Shown here: piece after piece, positions 25,101 through 36,710 of the stretch
Position numbering within the stretch: position 1 is the first letter of the stretch
Layout of the letters: each line of letters opens with the position of its first letter
Source of the DNA: Puffinus mauretanicus
Lineage: Eukaryota; Chordata; Aves; Procellariiformes; Procellariidae
DNA length: 64,000 nucleotides
NCBI GenBank assembly: GCA_023333565.1
Contig: JAJKFH010001359.1
Location: forward strand, 558,001 to 622,000
Direction: 5' to 3'
Position numbers and translations under genes: made by a program
Notes under the pieces: generated by a model
The model's database searches: none
The model's input: only the letters and a program-made list of their open reading frames with translations
What the model was told of the DNA's origin: nothing

Positions 25101-25842
25101 AGCCTTCAGCTGATTTGAAGAAAAACTGGTTGATTTGAAGCAAGACTTGCATAAGCAGCAGTGACGGAAACTAGAGACCGATTCTAAAACACTGTGTTCT
25201 AGAGGCTGTGATGCCTATCAAGCCATCCTAAGGATCATATAATTCAAATATGCATTGTAATAATAATCTCTGACAATCCCTAAACAAGCAAATCAGCTTT
25301 TTAAGTAGCTGCCATTTACATTGTTGAAAGACAAAGGGACCTACAATTTTTTTTTTTAAATATTAATTGTGTGCATTTTTGAGGGGAAAGACTTAGCCAT
25401 CCTCCATGTGTTTGTTGCGGAGAAATATCTTTGACTGATAGTACTCTGAAGTATTCATTTGTACTTCATACAGAATACAGAGTATACTTAAATGTACACA
25501 TAATGTAATTTGCAAATTCTAATCAAGAATGTAAATTCTAGGTAAACGTTCAAGTCAGATGTCATCTGAATGTTTAATGGAATTCCTATTTATGACATTA
25601 TAATATTGAACTTAAAATAATAAAGTTAAAGAGCACAATTTTTGTTTTAGTAAACAGAAGAAATTGTCAACAGTTACGCAAACATATTGCGTCAGAATTA
25701 GAAAGTAAAGGTATGGTGTTATGATGCCAGTACAGATCAGACAACACCACTAACAGATTGTGATATTGAAAATCTAGTAGTGGATAAGAGTATAATGATT
25801 TTTTCTTCTGAATTTATTCCCTCTCTGTTCTTTCGTTTTCAG
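19161..25842. other. AT-rich sequence, no gene recognised
   Basis: No recognisable gene or clear young repeat. The longest open frame (minus, 21,196-20,816, 126 codons) shows no motif and is within chance expectation for DNA of this composition. A weak exon-like segment at 21,326-21,372 ends in GTAAGT but has a poor acceptor. AGGCCTAGGCCT at 22,202-22,213 is a small GC palindrome. Bases 24,780-25,220 are slightly GC-richer and could be an old unclassified insertion, but I see no terminal motifs. Confidence 0.65.
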
Positions 25843-25890
25843 GGCATTAGAAGAACAATTGTAGCAGAAAACCAGGGGAGCAGAGGACTG
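25843..25890 (+). other. Candidate 48-nt cassette exon
   Basis: A long pyrimidine tract (about 25,816-25,839, mostly C and T) ends in TTTTCAG at 25,842. The next 48 bases are followed by CTG/GTAAGA, a good donor starting at 25,891. Forty-eight bases is exactly 16 codons. One frame is open, reading GIRRTIVAENQGSRGL; the other two contain stops, so the exon would have to be phase 0. Basic residues near the start and a Gln/Gly/Ser tail would suit a surface insert, but I do not recognise the peptide. This is the best-formed acceptor-exon-donor unit I found. It would imply that the surroundings are introns of a plus-strand gene. Chance pairing of splice-like signals remains possible. Confidence 0.35.
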
Positions 25891-25930
25891 GTAAGATGAT
25901 GGTCACTCTATCTTCTTTCACTGTTTCAAA

Positions 25931-25984
25931 ATACATGTGTACACACATGTATGTATATATGAAATGTTGTGTACACATATATAA
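25931..25984. repeat. TG/TA alternating low-complexity tract
   Basis: Alternating purine-pyrimidine bases with a nearly self-complementary core (ACATGTGTACACACATGT) followed by TATGTATATAT and, after a short gap, GTGTACACATATATA. It begins 40 bases after the candidate exon donor. Confidence 0.75.
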
Positions 25985-28900
25985 AAAAAATAAGTTTGTA
26001 AGTGGTGTTAGAATTGATTTCTGATCTCATGCCAGTAAAAAGTTAACCTATGACAATCTTTGACTAGTGTAAATGAGAATACGACCTTACACAGCTGAGT
26101 TTTAGTTCATTCTACTTTTGACTGTCACTCTGAATCTGTAGTTTTGAAAAAACTTGACAGATTCATACACAACCTTATTTTAATAAAGGGTATTCTTTTT
26201 GCTTCATTTGGTAATACACTTTACATAGTGGAAATGTAACCATTTTGCCACTGTCTATTCTTCCAGTATTCAGTCTAGAATAAAGATGATCGCTGCAATA
26301 AATAGGGCCAAAGTGATTGTTCAGTTCTCCCTTTCCAGGCCTGGTGTTAAATACTGTTTTCAAATTTGAAACAAAGACACGTTTATGTTCTACAGTACTG
26401 TTAAATTCAATTCATTAATAGATAGTTTTTAAAATGATTTACATGTGTCATAAGGCTGATCAATGCCACAAACGTTTTAGTCTGGAGAGAGGAGGGAAAG
26501 ATATTTTAAAAAAAATAGTAGTAAAAGAATGTCTATCTTGCTATGTCTATTTGTATGAACTTGCATATTTTCCAAACCATTTGGAAAAGTTGAAAATTGT
26601 TTCTAACTAACCATGCTGATGAAAGCTTTAAAAACCAAAATGCATTTGTACATTTTGAAGATATCCTTAAAGGGGAGCTGTGAATTATGTTTTGTTTGTT
26701 TTCTTTGAATTTCATCTTTTTATAACTGTAATGTGAGTTAACAGGTCATATTTTGCAACAGCTTTCAGCCATTTCTGTGTAAAAGAATGGATTTGTGTTC
26801 ATGTAAAAAGTGTAAGATATTTTAACAAATTGAAACTGAACAGGATCTTGTTCTTTAAATAGTCTGATTACATCATCAGAGCTATTTTTAGAAGAGTCTC
26901 CCAGTTTGACTTGTTCAGTGCCTCTTAAGCGCAATATGGGATTTAATTTTTAACTGTGTTCTATTAGGAGACAAAAATAATGAGATCCTAACATTTTTCA
27001 GTAAGTATCAAAGCAGAATCTGGACATCTTACAAGCCCTTAGCATAGATAGGCTGAACACCTCCTGCGCAAGGACCCAGGCAAGCACAGTAAAAGAAGTA
27101 CTCGGAGGCAAAGCACTAGGTCTTGCACTGAGTCAAGGGCTTTCAATTCTCCTGGCAGTCATGGCTGTACCCTGTAACAGCCCTGCTAAGTTTACTGCAG
27201 CATGATTTGCTGTTGCAAAAAGGATCTGTGGCTGATGATTCATTTTTAAGCTCCAGTTAAACAAGTCAATGAAATGTAAAATTCTTAAGACATATTCAGT
27301 CCCATGGAGAGAGGGAAATGATGCTTCTGTCCTGACTGCATGACTGTATTATCTTCTGATAATTGGCTTTTTGGCTAGGTAATAAAATACATATTTTCTT
27401 TTTTTTTTTTTACTGCTCTGTGCACAGTCAGACTTTCTGAAAGGAAGAAGTGTAACAGCAGTGCAGAACATAAAATGCAGTGAAATAAAAGCTGTGAAAG
27501 GCAGTGCAGCAACAAATATCATGGTGTGCTAGCAAAAATAGTTTAGAACAAGTAACATGAGAAACAATGTAAAATCAAGAAACTGCATGCTTTGGATCTG
27601 ATGCTTGTAATATTGCTCTAGTGGGGAGCTTTACTTGGAAAACTCATTTGGTTTCAAAGCTGGTTACCTCCAGGTTTGGGAGTCATCAGAGAAAGGTTTG
27701 GTGCCGTCTTCATATCACTGCATACTCTCTGAGATTTCTGCAGTCAAGTTCTTTAGGACTAATTTAATGAAAATGAAAGTGTGTTCTTATTTCCATAAGT
27801 GCATAATAGTATTGCAGTGTCTTTGCAACAGGTAGCTGTTGATACTTATTTATCCAATTAAAAGCTACATTTTGCATACCACCCTATCTCTGTGAGATAG
27901 AGGCTGAGAAAGATACCTTTTCTTCCATTTTAATCATGTATATTATAAAACACTCCTCTGTTGTGTGGGGTTTTTTTTAAATACTGATGAAAACATCTGT
28001 GCTTTTCTTGACTTTGACTCTGAGAGAAAAATGAAGGGGAAAAAAAGTAATAGTATTTAGTTCTTTATTTTTGAGTATTGGTATTTGAAAATAAAATGCT
28101 CACATAAAACTCTGAGAATCCAAACAACTGTGGTAACTGATTTTTTTCTTTGCGTTTGGAAATGGGTGAATCACTACAGCTGTCTTCTTACCTTAACTCC
28201 TTACACCATTCCCTGTAAAAGGTTGTATGTGTTTTGTTATGCATTTACTAAGTCTTTGTGATGGATTTTCTTCAGATATGTTAAATGTCTTCTAGCATCA
28301 CGCAGAGTTCATAAATATTGTGCTTTGTAATCTGTCCTACAAGGAAATAACAGATTATTGCTCAGTTGAAAAATTAGCTGCATTCTGTATTAATACAAGA
28401 CCTTCCTTAGATTCAAAAGGTAACCAGCAACTGTTGGACTCAAATTCTGGCAATTTTACAAAAATTTAATAATTTTTATCTCTCTCTCATCCCATCTCCA
28501 ATGCAGTGAACATATAGAGTGCAGTGCAATATGGTGATATTTTCAATATCACGTTATAAACATTGGCATATATATACAGAAACACAAATTTCAAGTATCA
28601 GTACAGTCACCAACTAATGTATATTTTATTTCACTCTTAAATAATTGCTGAAAATGGTTTGTATATTACTGAAACATGCAACTTTTGTTGTTAGTGGCCC
28701 CCTGCCCTGATATACATAAGTGGAAAATCTGGTGTATTATTTGGCAGTCAGATGCTGAGCATAAGATTTTGGATCTTTTTGCTATGCATCGCTACTGCCC
28801 TTAGCAAGCGGATGTATATTAGCACAGATGAATGAAAACCAGGTATTTAGATGCTTTGAGAACATACTGTAAACATATTCTAGTATTTAGGCTGCAAGTC

Positions 28901-30009
28901 TTGAGACTTGGAAGAGGTATTTTCTAAGTATGCAGATACAACTTGCTCTTTTTTTCTAGTACAAGAAAATAATTTGACAAAAAACACTCTAGAAGCAATA
29001 TGGAATGTGTCTGGTGTGTGTGCTTTTATGCCATATTACTTTTAAAATTCTTTAATGTAAAGAGGACCTGAAATTAAGAGACTTATTTTCCAGCTGTTAG
29101 TCAGGTCATTCTTGAAATCACCTGTTTGGGAGACAAGTCAGTGCTGATTCTGTAAGTGCTTGCCTCTGTCTTGTGTGATTTACAGTAGAAGGGCATAATG
29201 GATCTGAAGTTAAGTGAAATCACTGGCAGTCTCTTCCATCTGTCATGCAGGGTAAACTCTAAATCAGCATGGTTTGATTTTTTCGAAAGCATAAGTGATT
29301 CCAGAATATGTGTTTGTTCCTGCATCCTATCGTTCCATATGAATGTATTTATCTCAGTGCCACTTACTAAAATCAAGACACTCTAGTTTTTCCACTTCTA
29401 AAATAAAGTAACAGTGCTTACAATTGTTGCTGGAATGGGCAGTTAAGGAATGTTTTCAGCTTAACCAGATAATGTCCTACATAGTGAAATCTCATTTAAT
29501 TTTATCGTAACGGCTTTGTAACTTTTCCATCCATGTCTTAAGCATTAATAGGTGACCTTGTTTTACTGAAAGGAATAATTGATCTCTTTAGAGTAAAAGA
29601 AGTTAACCTGGCCTCAAGTATAAGGTTAAAATCCATCAGGAACACTCAGGTGAATACACACACACAAGAGAAGTGTTTCCAGGAAACAGGTATTTGCTGT
29701 TTACCGCTAAAGTGTATCAGAAATTAGAAGAAAAATACAGAGCTGAAAAACTGTCAGGTTTTGTCATGGCTCTGTGATACTTCTCTTCACACTTTGTTTT
29801 CTGTGGTCAACAGAGTTCATGAGAATCTCAGTTTTCATTTTCAAATTGTTTCTGACCACTGTTTGGAGAAAGCCTTGAAAACATGAAGAAAGGACTCCTA
29901 ATAGCCTCAGAAAAGTAGGAGGCAGGGAAGAAACTTTACAGTTTTTCTTCAAACGAAGTCTCATGGCTTTTAACACAATATTAGGATTTTTGCAGGGCAC
30001 TGAATTAGA

Positions 30010-30024
30010 TTTTTTTTTTTTTTT
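30010..30024. repeat. Poly(T) run, 15 bases
   Basis: An uninterrupted homopolymer. No retrotransposon body can be seen next to it on the minus strand. Confidence 0.8.
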
Positions 30025-32016
30025 AATGTTTATTCTTGGCAGTGCTAAAAAATATGTTGGAGATGTATTTAAGCACATTCTGGGAATAAACCATGAAGGG
30101 ATTTTGAAGCTGCAGCAATCAGTGTGCAGCTCTGTTCTGGCTTTTTTGGTCTGCTTGTGAGAGTATCACCTTTTAAAAAGCAACAGTGATTTTGTATATC
30201 ATGCAAAAATACACCCATGATTTTAAAAGTAATTGGGTGTGCATGCGGAATTCTTCTGCTATTCATTATCAGTTTACCTATAATATAGATCTAGTGGATA
30301 TCAATGTTAATCTTTTCCTATATGAAAAGTGTGACCTTGATAAAATGACCTGCATTTTGAGATTTAAGTGCCCTGAAGGTAATCAAGTTTCAGTAGCCAA
30401 ACTTTGGCCTTAGGTTGATTAGGTTGTTTGGTTTATAGTTTTTTAGAACTAGAAGGAACTCCTATGATCCTTGTCATGTGTTTGTTTTGGCAATTGTTAC
30501 GGAGAGTTGTTCTTTCTCTTATTGAGGCTGTCAGGATTTATCTCACTAGAAACCAGTAGACTTGTACTAGCTGTAATACAAACAAATGGAAACCCCTGAT
30601 GTGTTGTTTTTGTAATTCATTATACTTTAGCTTTGTGTGAACTTTTAGTAAATCCACATTGGAACCACTTTATATCATTAATAAATCACTTCTTCCCAGC
30701 TGTATGTTTGCCAACTAGTTATTGCAAGATAAACATGCAGCACAAAGAACATCTGAATAGCTTGAGATGTCCTTTCAACTGAGGCATGTGTTAACTGTAA
30801 ACATGCAATTTTCTGTAGATTTCAAGCATTCCATTCATAGAAGTTAAGAGTTATTTGCTGTCAAATAATATTTTCAAGTATGAGAATGCAAGGAAAGAAA
30901 GGGCAGAGGGGAAGAGACTGTATGCTCTTGCTGTTTTACAGTTATGTGCTTGGATCTCCTGCGCAGCACCTCTTTATAATTGGGATCAAGTGGATCTTAA
31001 CTATACTTCTAAATGATTCTTCAGTAACAGAGAAAATAGGCTTGAAATTTTCACGGTCAGCATGGAGTTATTGAAGAGTTGTTATAATGCTTGACTAGTG
31101 AAAGCTTTATCCCAAAGCATAAAATAGAATCTTTTCCAGTGTTTGCAAGCTGAATAATCACATTGAAACAGCTTAGAAAAAGTATTTTTAACGACTGAGG
31201 AAAGTTATTCATTGTGGGTGAGAGCTGGAAAGCTGTACAATATAATTCTAAAAGAAGTCAAATTTGTAGCGGGACAGAGATACTTGATTTCGATCACAGT
31301 CCTGGCTATGTTTTTTCCAAGTAGACTGGATGGCTCTTTCTAAACGGAAAGTCATCTATTGGCAGGAGGTATCAGAATAAAATGGAATAATGTTTGTGTA
31401 GGTTCAATGCACTCCATTAATCATTTGAGGTAAATTATTTTACAGAAAATAAACTGACTTCTCTTACAAACTTCAGTGTCTGTTGTAAGCCTGGAAAGTT
31501 CCTCAGCCACCATATCCCATATGCCTTCCTTTCCATTTTCCCCCAGTTTAAACTCCTTTCTCATATGATTTGTTTATGAATATGTGATATTTATTTTTCC
31601 CTAAGACTCTGTATGAATTTGCAAAGCTTTTTGTGACAGCTGCTGATAAAGTGGAGGCCCTTGATGTAAAACTTTTTAAATGCAAAAATTCCAGCTTTAA
31701 TATCTCTGTTCTGTCTCACAGTTCATTTTGGATGTCTTGCTCATAATCTGCATTCTGATTTCTGTGCAGATTATTTTACTATAATATAGGGAGATTACTA
31801 GCACAAATGCATTTAATAGGATTTTGTTTGTTTCACAGAATGAATCTTCCAAAGCCCTGAGGCTCTTTAGTGTATTGCATTAAGTACTATTCACTGTATT
31901 AAATATCAGTAGAACACACGCAGCACTGGTGTGCAGGGTATTAATGAAATACATTGTTTTTCTTTCCCTGTCTTGGATCATCTAATCCATTATATGGATG
32001 CCTTTCATCACATTTC

Positions 32017-32039
32017 CTTAGAAGTTAAGAACTTCTAAG
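32017..32039. repeat. Perfect 10-bp inverted repeat, 3-nt spacer
   Basis: CTTAGAAGTT (32,017-32,026), spacer AAG, then AACTTCTAAG (32,030-32,039). The arms are fully complementary. There is no T-run or gene context that would make it a terminator. Confidence 0.85.
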
Positions 32040-32104
32040 TAAGTGGCATTTTGAATGAAGCAGTCACTTAACACGTTCCAGAAAGAACTCAAAGCTGTTG
32101 GAGG

Positions 32105-32135
32105 AACACAGCGTAAAGTTCAACACAGCGTAAAG
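32105..32135. repeat. 17-bp tandem duplication
   Basis: The unit AACACAGCGTAAAGTTC at 32,105-32,121 is followed by AACACAGCGTAAAG at 32,122-32,135 without mismatch, giving 1.8 copies. It carries CpGs in otherwise CpG-poor DNA. Confidence 0.9.
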
Positions 32136-33519
32136 CTCTGTCAGTCACAGTTCATATGAGTTGCATTATACATTGTAAGTATTGAGCAGAATGTGGATGT
32201 ATGAAAATCAAGTAGGCCTATATCAAGAAGAGATTTCTATACCTGATTGTAATACTCATGTTTAAATCAACATTGACACTCATGCTTATATATACCTAGT
32301 ACTGAATGTGTAAGTGCTTTTATCTATAAAATCCCTGGTTTGCTAGATAATTCTGGAAGTGCCACGATCTTAATGCTGCTGAGCTGCTCAATGCTCTGTT
32401 GTATACAAAACATACCAAGATTAACAATGTAGGGGGGTTCTTGCAGCAAGAACTGATCTGGTGTTTTGGGGATACCGTTACTGTCTGGAGCTCAAGTGGT
32501 TTAGGGTGCAGGAGTTTTCTGTTACAAATTTACCTTGTGACTCCACTTGTGCTTGCTTGTGTGTATACCACATGACTCCAGCACTGGTACTTTCCTCACA
32601 GTCTCACTTGTAGTGAAATCAAGACCAAACCTACATGCAGGGATGCCATCCAGAGCACCCTGTTTGCACTGTGGATGCAAGGTCCTCCAGCATTTAGTGC
32701 TCTAGCCACGCGCAGTGCGTGCTTAGGGCAGGCAACTGGCACAAACTTTATTGCTGGGAAAAGCTTTCTTTTTCTTTCTTAGGTCTATCTATGTATCTTC
32801 TTCTGCACCTTATAGACAGCACAGAAGGTCTAAAAAAATAAGGCTTTGCAGCTTCCCAGTCATTTTATGAGCTTAGTTCCAAGAACTTTGCTCATTCAAT
32901 TCAATTCCGCTCCAACTCACATGCCCTCACACATACAGTAGTAATTACGGTGCTTTAAGGATGTGTTGCAATGACATTATGGTTTGTCAGCAGGGTACTA
33001 CTACTGACTGTTGTCATGGAAAATTCATATTAGCAACATTGTTAAGTAGGATGTTTACTAATTTCTTAGTGAACAGCAATGAACAATGCCACTGTACCTT
33101 GTATGCTGCTTAATAGAGAACATAATGTTAGTGGGGAGTTACATCATGTCAAAATGCAGTATCACCATGAAAAAGAACTCCACCCATGCTTATATATCTT
33201 ACAACTTCCAGTCATTTTCTTTGACATTATAGGTGCATGTGTTTACATCAGCTAAGGATCTGTCAAAATAAAATTTCCTAGCTGTTCTAATCATAACTGT
33301 ACTATGTATATTGGTATTAACTTTATCTCAATCTTTCTAAAGTCACCAGAAAAAACTGTGTTTGCAAGATGTGACAAATGCTCCATTTCACTGTTGAGGA
33401 GTGTAAAGCTGTGGCTCAGATCTACATGCTCAGACCTGCTAACAAATAAGTGCGTCATGCTGAATTAGGGGGCTTATGGAAGCTGCGGAGTCCTTTGCTT
33501 AAAGAAAATAGACTTTCCA

Positions 33520-33590
33520 AAGCCAAGGGCTAGCTCCTATTAAAATCAGTGAGTCTCCATCCAGCTTTAATGGACTGGGTCAAATCATGG
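33520..33590 (+). repeat. Relic of the old sauropsid repeat with CATTGACTTCAATGG core
   Basis: AGCTCCTATTAAAATCAGTG followed by AGTCTCCATCCAGCTTTAAT and GGACTGGGTCAAAT. This follows the old pattern 'agctcctattgacttcagtggag', 'tccattgactttaatgg', 'ctttggatcagg' with many substitutions. Confidence 0.45.
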
Positions 33591-36340
33591 AGGGAGCTGA
33601 TGGTGTATGTTGTAAACATAGCTTTTAAAGGGAAAAAACCCACCTTTTCACATTTAAAATTTGCAGATATTGCTAGGGAAAAGATTTTGAGTGCTTGTAC
33701 TGTTGGCATCAGGAGATGAGAAAAGCCTTGGAAGGAAATTAAGAACCAAAATGGAAGCAAAACTGTGTACAGAAGAATTGTGAAGACAATCTAAGAAGAA
33801 ATCAAAAGCAGCCCATACACAGGGACCCACCCAACACTGGAGAATGCAGTAGTGTTTATATATTGGCTGATATACAGAAAAGGAGAGGAGCAAGGGGTGG
33901 AAATGATTTTTCCTGAGTAGAGGTGTTTTCAGTTGCTGATAATAAACATGATTATTAAATTTACTGTCAATGGCAAAGGCTATAGGAGCAGACCATCTAA
34001 ATATATTTGTGTATTATTGTGTTTCTAGCTTTTTTCCTAAAAACTGTTCTGATCTTAGGAACCTCAGGCAGTCAAAACTCACTATTTACCTCTTCTCCAA
34101 CTCATAAGGTTGGGTTAAAACATAATGAGATTTTAAAAAACAATGAATGTTTATTGCTTTTTATTTGCCTTCTAGTTTTTGAGCCTTTAGGTCCAACTAG
34201 ATGTTAAGAAACATATTCATTAAATAAAAGCTGGGAAAAAAAATCTTAGGATTATAAATTTAGGAACCAGAGAAGCAGCTGCATGGCTTGGAATGTGTCA
34301 TCATTTAACATAATGATTTGCTGAAGTTGATCACTTGCATATACTTCCAGGACCCCAATAGATTTGGAAGAGCTGAGTTTCTTAGTTTTGCTTTGCAGTG
34401 TAAGTATCTATTGTTCATATAGAAAGTTTAACACTTTCTCAAAATTGTGCTGCTCTAAGAGGCCTCAGTGGCCATTCACAGCTAACTAGAACCATTAGTC
34501 TCTTAAAAAAATAGGCCATTTTAGTTCAAGAAATTAAACATTTTTAAAAACTGCTCTTTATCTGAAACTCTAGTTGTGATGTTAAGTGCTATAATGAGGT
34601 GTCATATTATCCTTTTTTTGTTGCAAGGAGTCTGCGCTGTTATAACTTTAGTGAGAGATTCTATTTCTAGTTCTTATTCCATTAAAATCAAGAAGTAAAG
34701 AGTACCTTTCAAAGTTTGAACTCTTTTGAATATGATTCTATGTGTTCCCTCAGATCGGAACTAGTTGACCAGTTGGCTCACTCCTTTACTCTTCTTGTCC
34801 TATATTATACTTATTTTAACTCCAATGTGTGACATATCTTTGCTGAAAGGCTGGATGGTCATTCTAAAGTATGCCACCAACTCCTTTTCATACAGGAAAG
34901 AGTCAAGCAGGAATGAAGAATGACAAATATCTTTTTGCAGTAGCTCTGACAAAATCTTCATTGCTGGACTCTTCTTCAGTCTCTACAACCTAATATTAGG
35001 CACCAGTTGCATCACAACTGGCTTTTGAGTCGAGAGGAGAAGCAAAAAGCTCTGCATTACTTCCTCTATTTTAATTCTGTTTGGAGAAATCTAGAGTGTG
35101 GTTGTGAGGTAGTGTTTGGGTGCATTAGTCAGCTAAAACATTGGCTGGAAGAGACCCAGTGTTGTTGGAGTACAGAAGAAAATATTTATGAAGCTTTAAG
35201 ATAAAGCTGTTAAATATGTCAGTTTATGAAAATAACATGATTCTTGGATGTTATATCTTAGTGTCTGATACCTGCTTGGTACTGCTGAGGCTGGGCTATC
35301 ACTAATTATGAGGCAAGAAAGTAGTGGCAGATAGTTGGAGAAATGTTTGAAGACTTGCTGCTTATCACAGGTTAAATTCTGTCTCAAGGTATGCAAGATC
35401 AACTTAAGGCTCATTTATTCATTTGACAATCTAATCTTCTATAAGTGTTCTGCCTCTTCAGGGAGGATGCTTCTGGGTTAGTAAATATTTATCAATGCTA
35501 ATGTCCCTTTAAAACTGCATCCTTATCTTTATTGTTTAAAGATAACATTTACTGGCCTGGGGGAGAGGGACATGAGGGAACTAATTGTGTTCTTTTATTT
35601 CTCCCAAGACTAAAGCAGAAATTGTTTATAATGTAGCTGTTACAGAGAGAACTTTTGGCCTCTTAAAAATGATACTTTGATGTGTAATTAAATTTGGTGT
35701 AGCTACAATGTTCTCCCAAAGTTTGCAAAATAGTCCTTCCAGTACCTTGATGCAGATTATATAATATAGCTATTAAACATGGATTATCTTTTGAAGGAAA
35801 GGCAAAGATTAATGACTCAAACTAAAATGACAAATTAGATGTGTGTGATAAGATGCAGTCCTGCAGTGATGTAAGAAATGTAATCAGAAAAGGCAAAAAC
35901 ATTAAAATGAGATTAATAGAGCCACATGCTTAAGTAAAAAAATTTAGCTACCCCTTCTGTAACGGGGGAAAAAAAATAAATGCTTGTCTTGCACATGTTA
36001 AATAGGCATATAATGACTTTTTTGAACAGCCTGGCTGGCAATTGCAGTCTTACTTATTTTGTAGTAAGCCTGTCTACAACTTTGACAAAACAAAGTCTTC
36101 CTGGGAAGAGAAGAGACTCCGGAAAGTCTGTTCTGAAGAGCATTCCTGAGAATTTTTAGAAGTGAGTGTAGATAAAAATAAATTTTATTGATAAAGCTTA
36201 TCTATATAGAGCTAAATCAGTTGGCAGATGTGATGTGTGGAAGGAATTTCTCCCTAGTCAGTTTGGTAATGACTTGTTGGTTTTTATTTTGCTTTCCTAT
36301 ATAAAATAAGTTTAGTCCACTTCCTGGCATCACCTGGGCA
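33591..36340. other. AT-rich sequence, no gene recognised
   Basis: Several 60-80 codon open frames on both strands (for example 33,893-33,654 minus) without motif. No clear repeat. A run of purines near 33,710-33,900 explains the long pyrimidine-biased frames on the minus strand. Confidence 0.6.
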
Positions 36341-36344
36341 TTTT

Positions 36345-36710
36345 GTTCAACAGATTTCTGTCCTTATGGATAATGCAGGTAGGAGGATCCCACCTCTGTG
36401 GCTGTGAGAGCTGGAGCTCTTTTGGGGGGTCTGCCTTGCAGCCTGTGGTGTTATAGGAACAATAGCAGCTGCTCCCAGCTGCTTGCATCAGGAAGCAGTT
36501 CAGGAGACAGGGCCCCAGCTTCATTTTGTACGAACAGAACCATGTCCTGGGTTTCAAATATCAGATGACAGGTGCTGGGAGAGGCTTCTGCTTTTGCGTT
36601 AGCTACACTATCTGAGCAGCTGTTTCCAGTCTCCTTGTGTGACGAGGCAGCAGACCAGCCCTGGACCACCCATTGGCCTGCTGACTGAAATGCTGGCAGT
36701 GCATGATGCA
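36345..36710. other. GC-richer block of unknown origin
   Basis: About 365 bases are visibly richer in G and C than the flanks, rich in CAG/CTG trimers and poor in CpG. On the minus strand a frame is open from 36,711 to 36,451 (86 codons, Ala/Ser-rich, ending SWEQLLLFL), and a second frame is open from 36,557 to 36,330. I recognise neither product. The low CpG content is against a promoter island. It may be a methylation-decayed insertion or a diverged retrocopy. Confidence 0.35.

Larger units (their letters stand above)
25985..33515. other. AT-rich sequence, no gene recognised
   Basis: No recognisable gene. Contains a T15 run at 30,010-30,024, a perfect 10-bp hairpin at 32,017-32,039 and a 17-bp duplication at 32,105-32,135. 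A strong-looking splice acceptor (TTTTGTTTGTTTCACAG, near 31,825-31,841) is followed by only 14 open codons and no donor. A segment at about 30,440-30,475 (TAGAACTAGAAGGAACTCC) loosely recalls CR1 3'-end sequence, too short to call. Confidence 0.65.

Noticed and set aside
30440..30480. Possible CR1 3'-end scrap (TAGAACTAGAAGGAACTCC)
   Set aside because: Too short, and the diagnostic terminal repeat of CR1 is absent.
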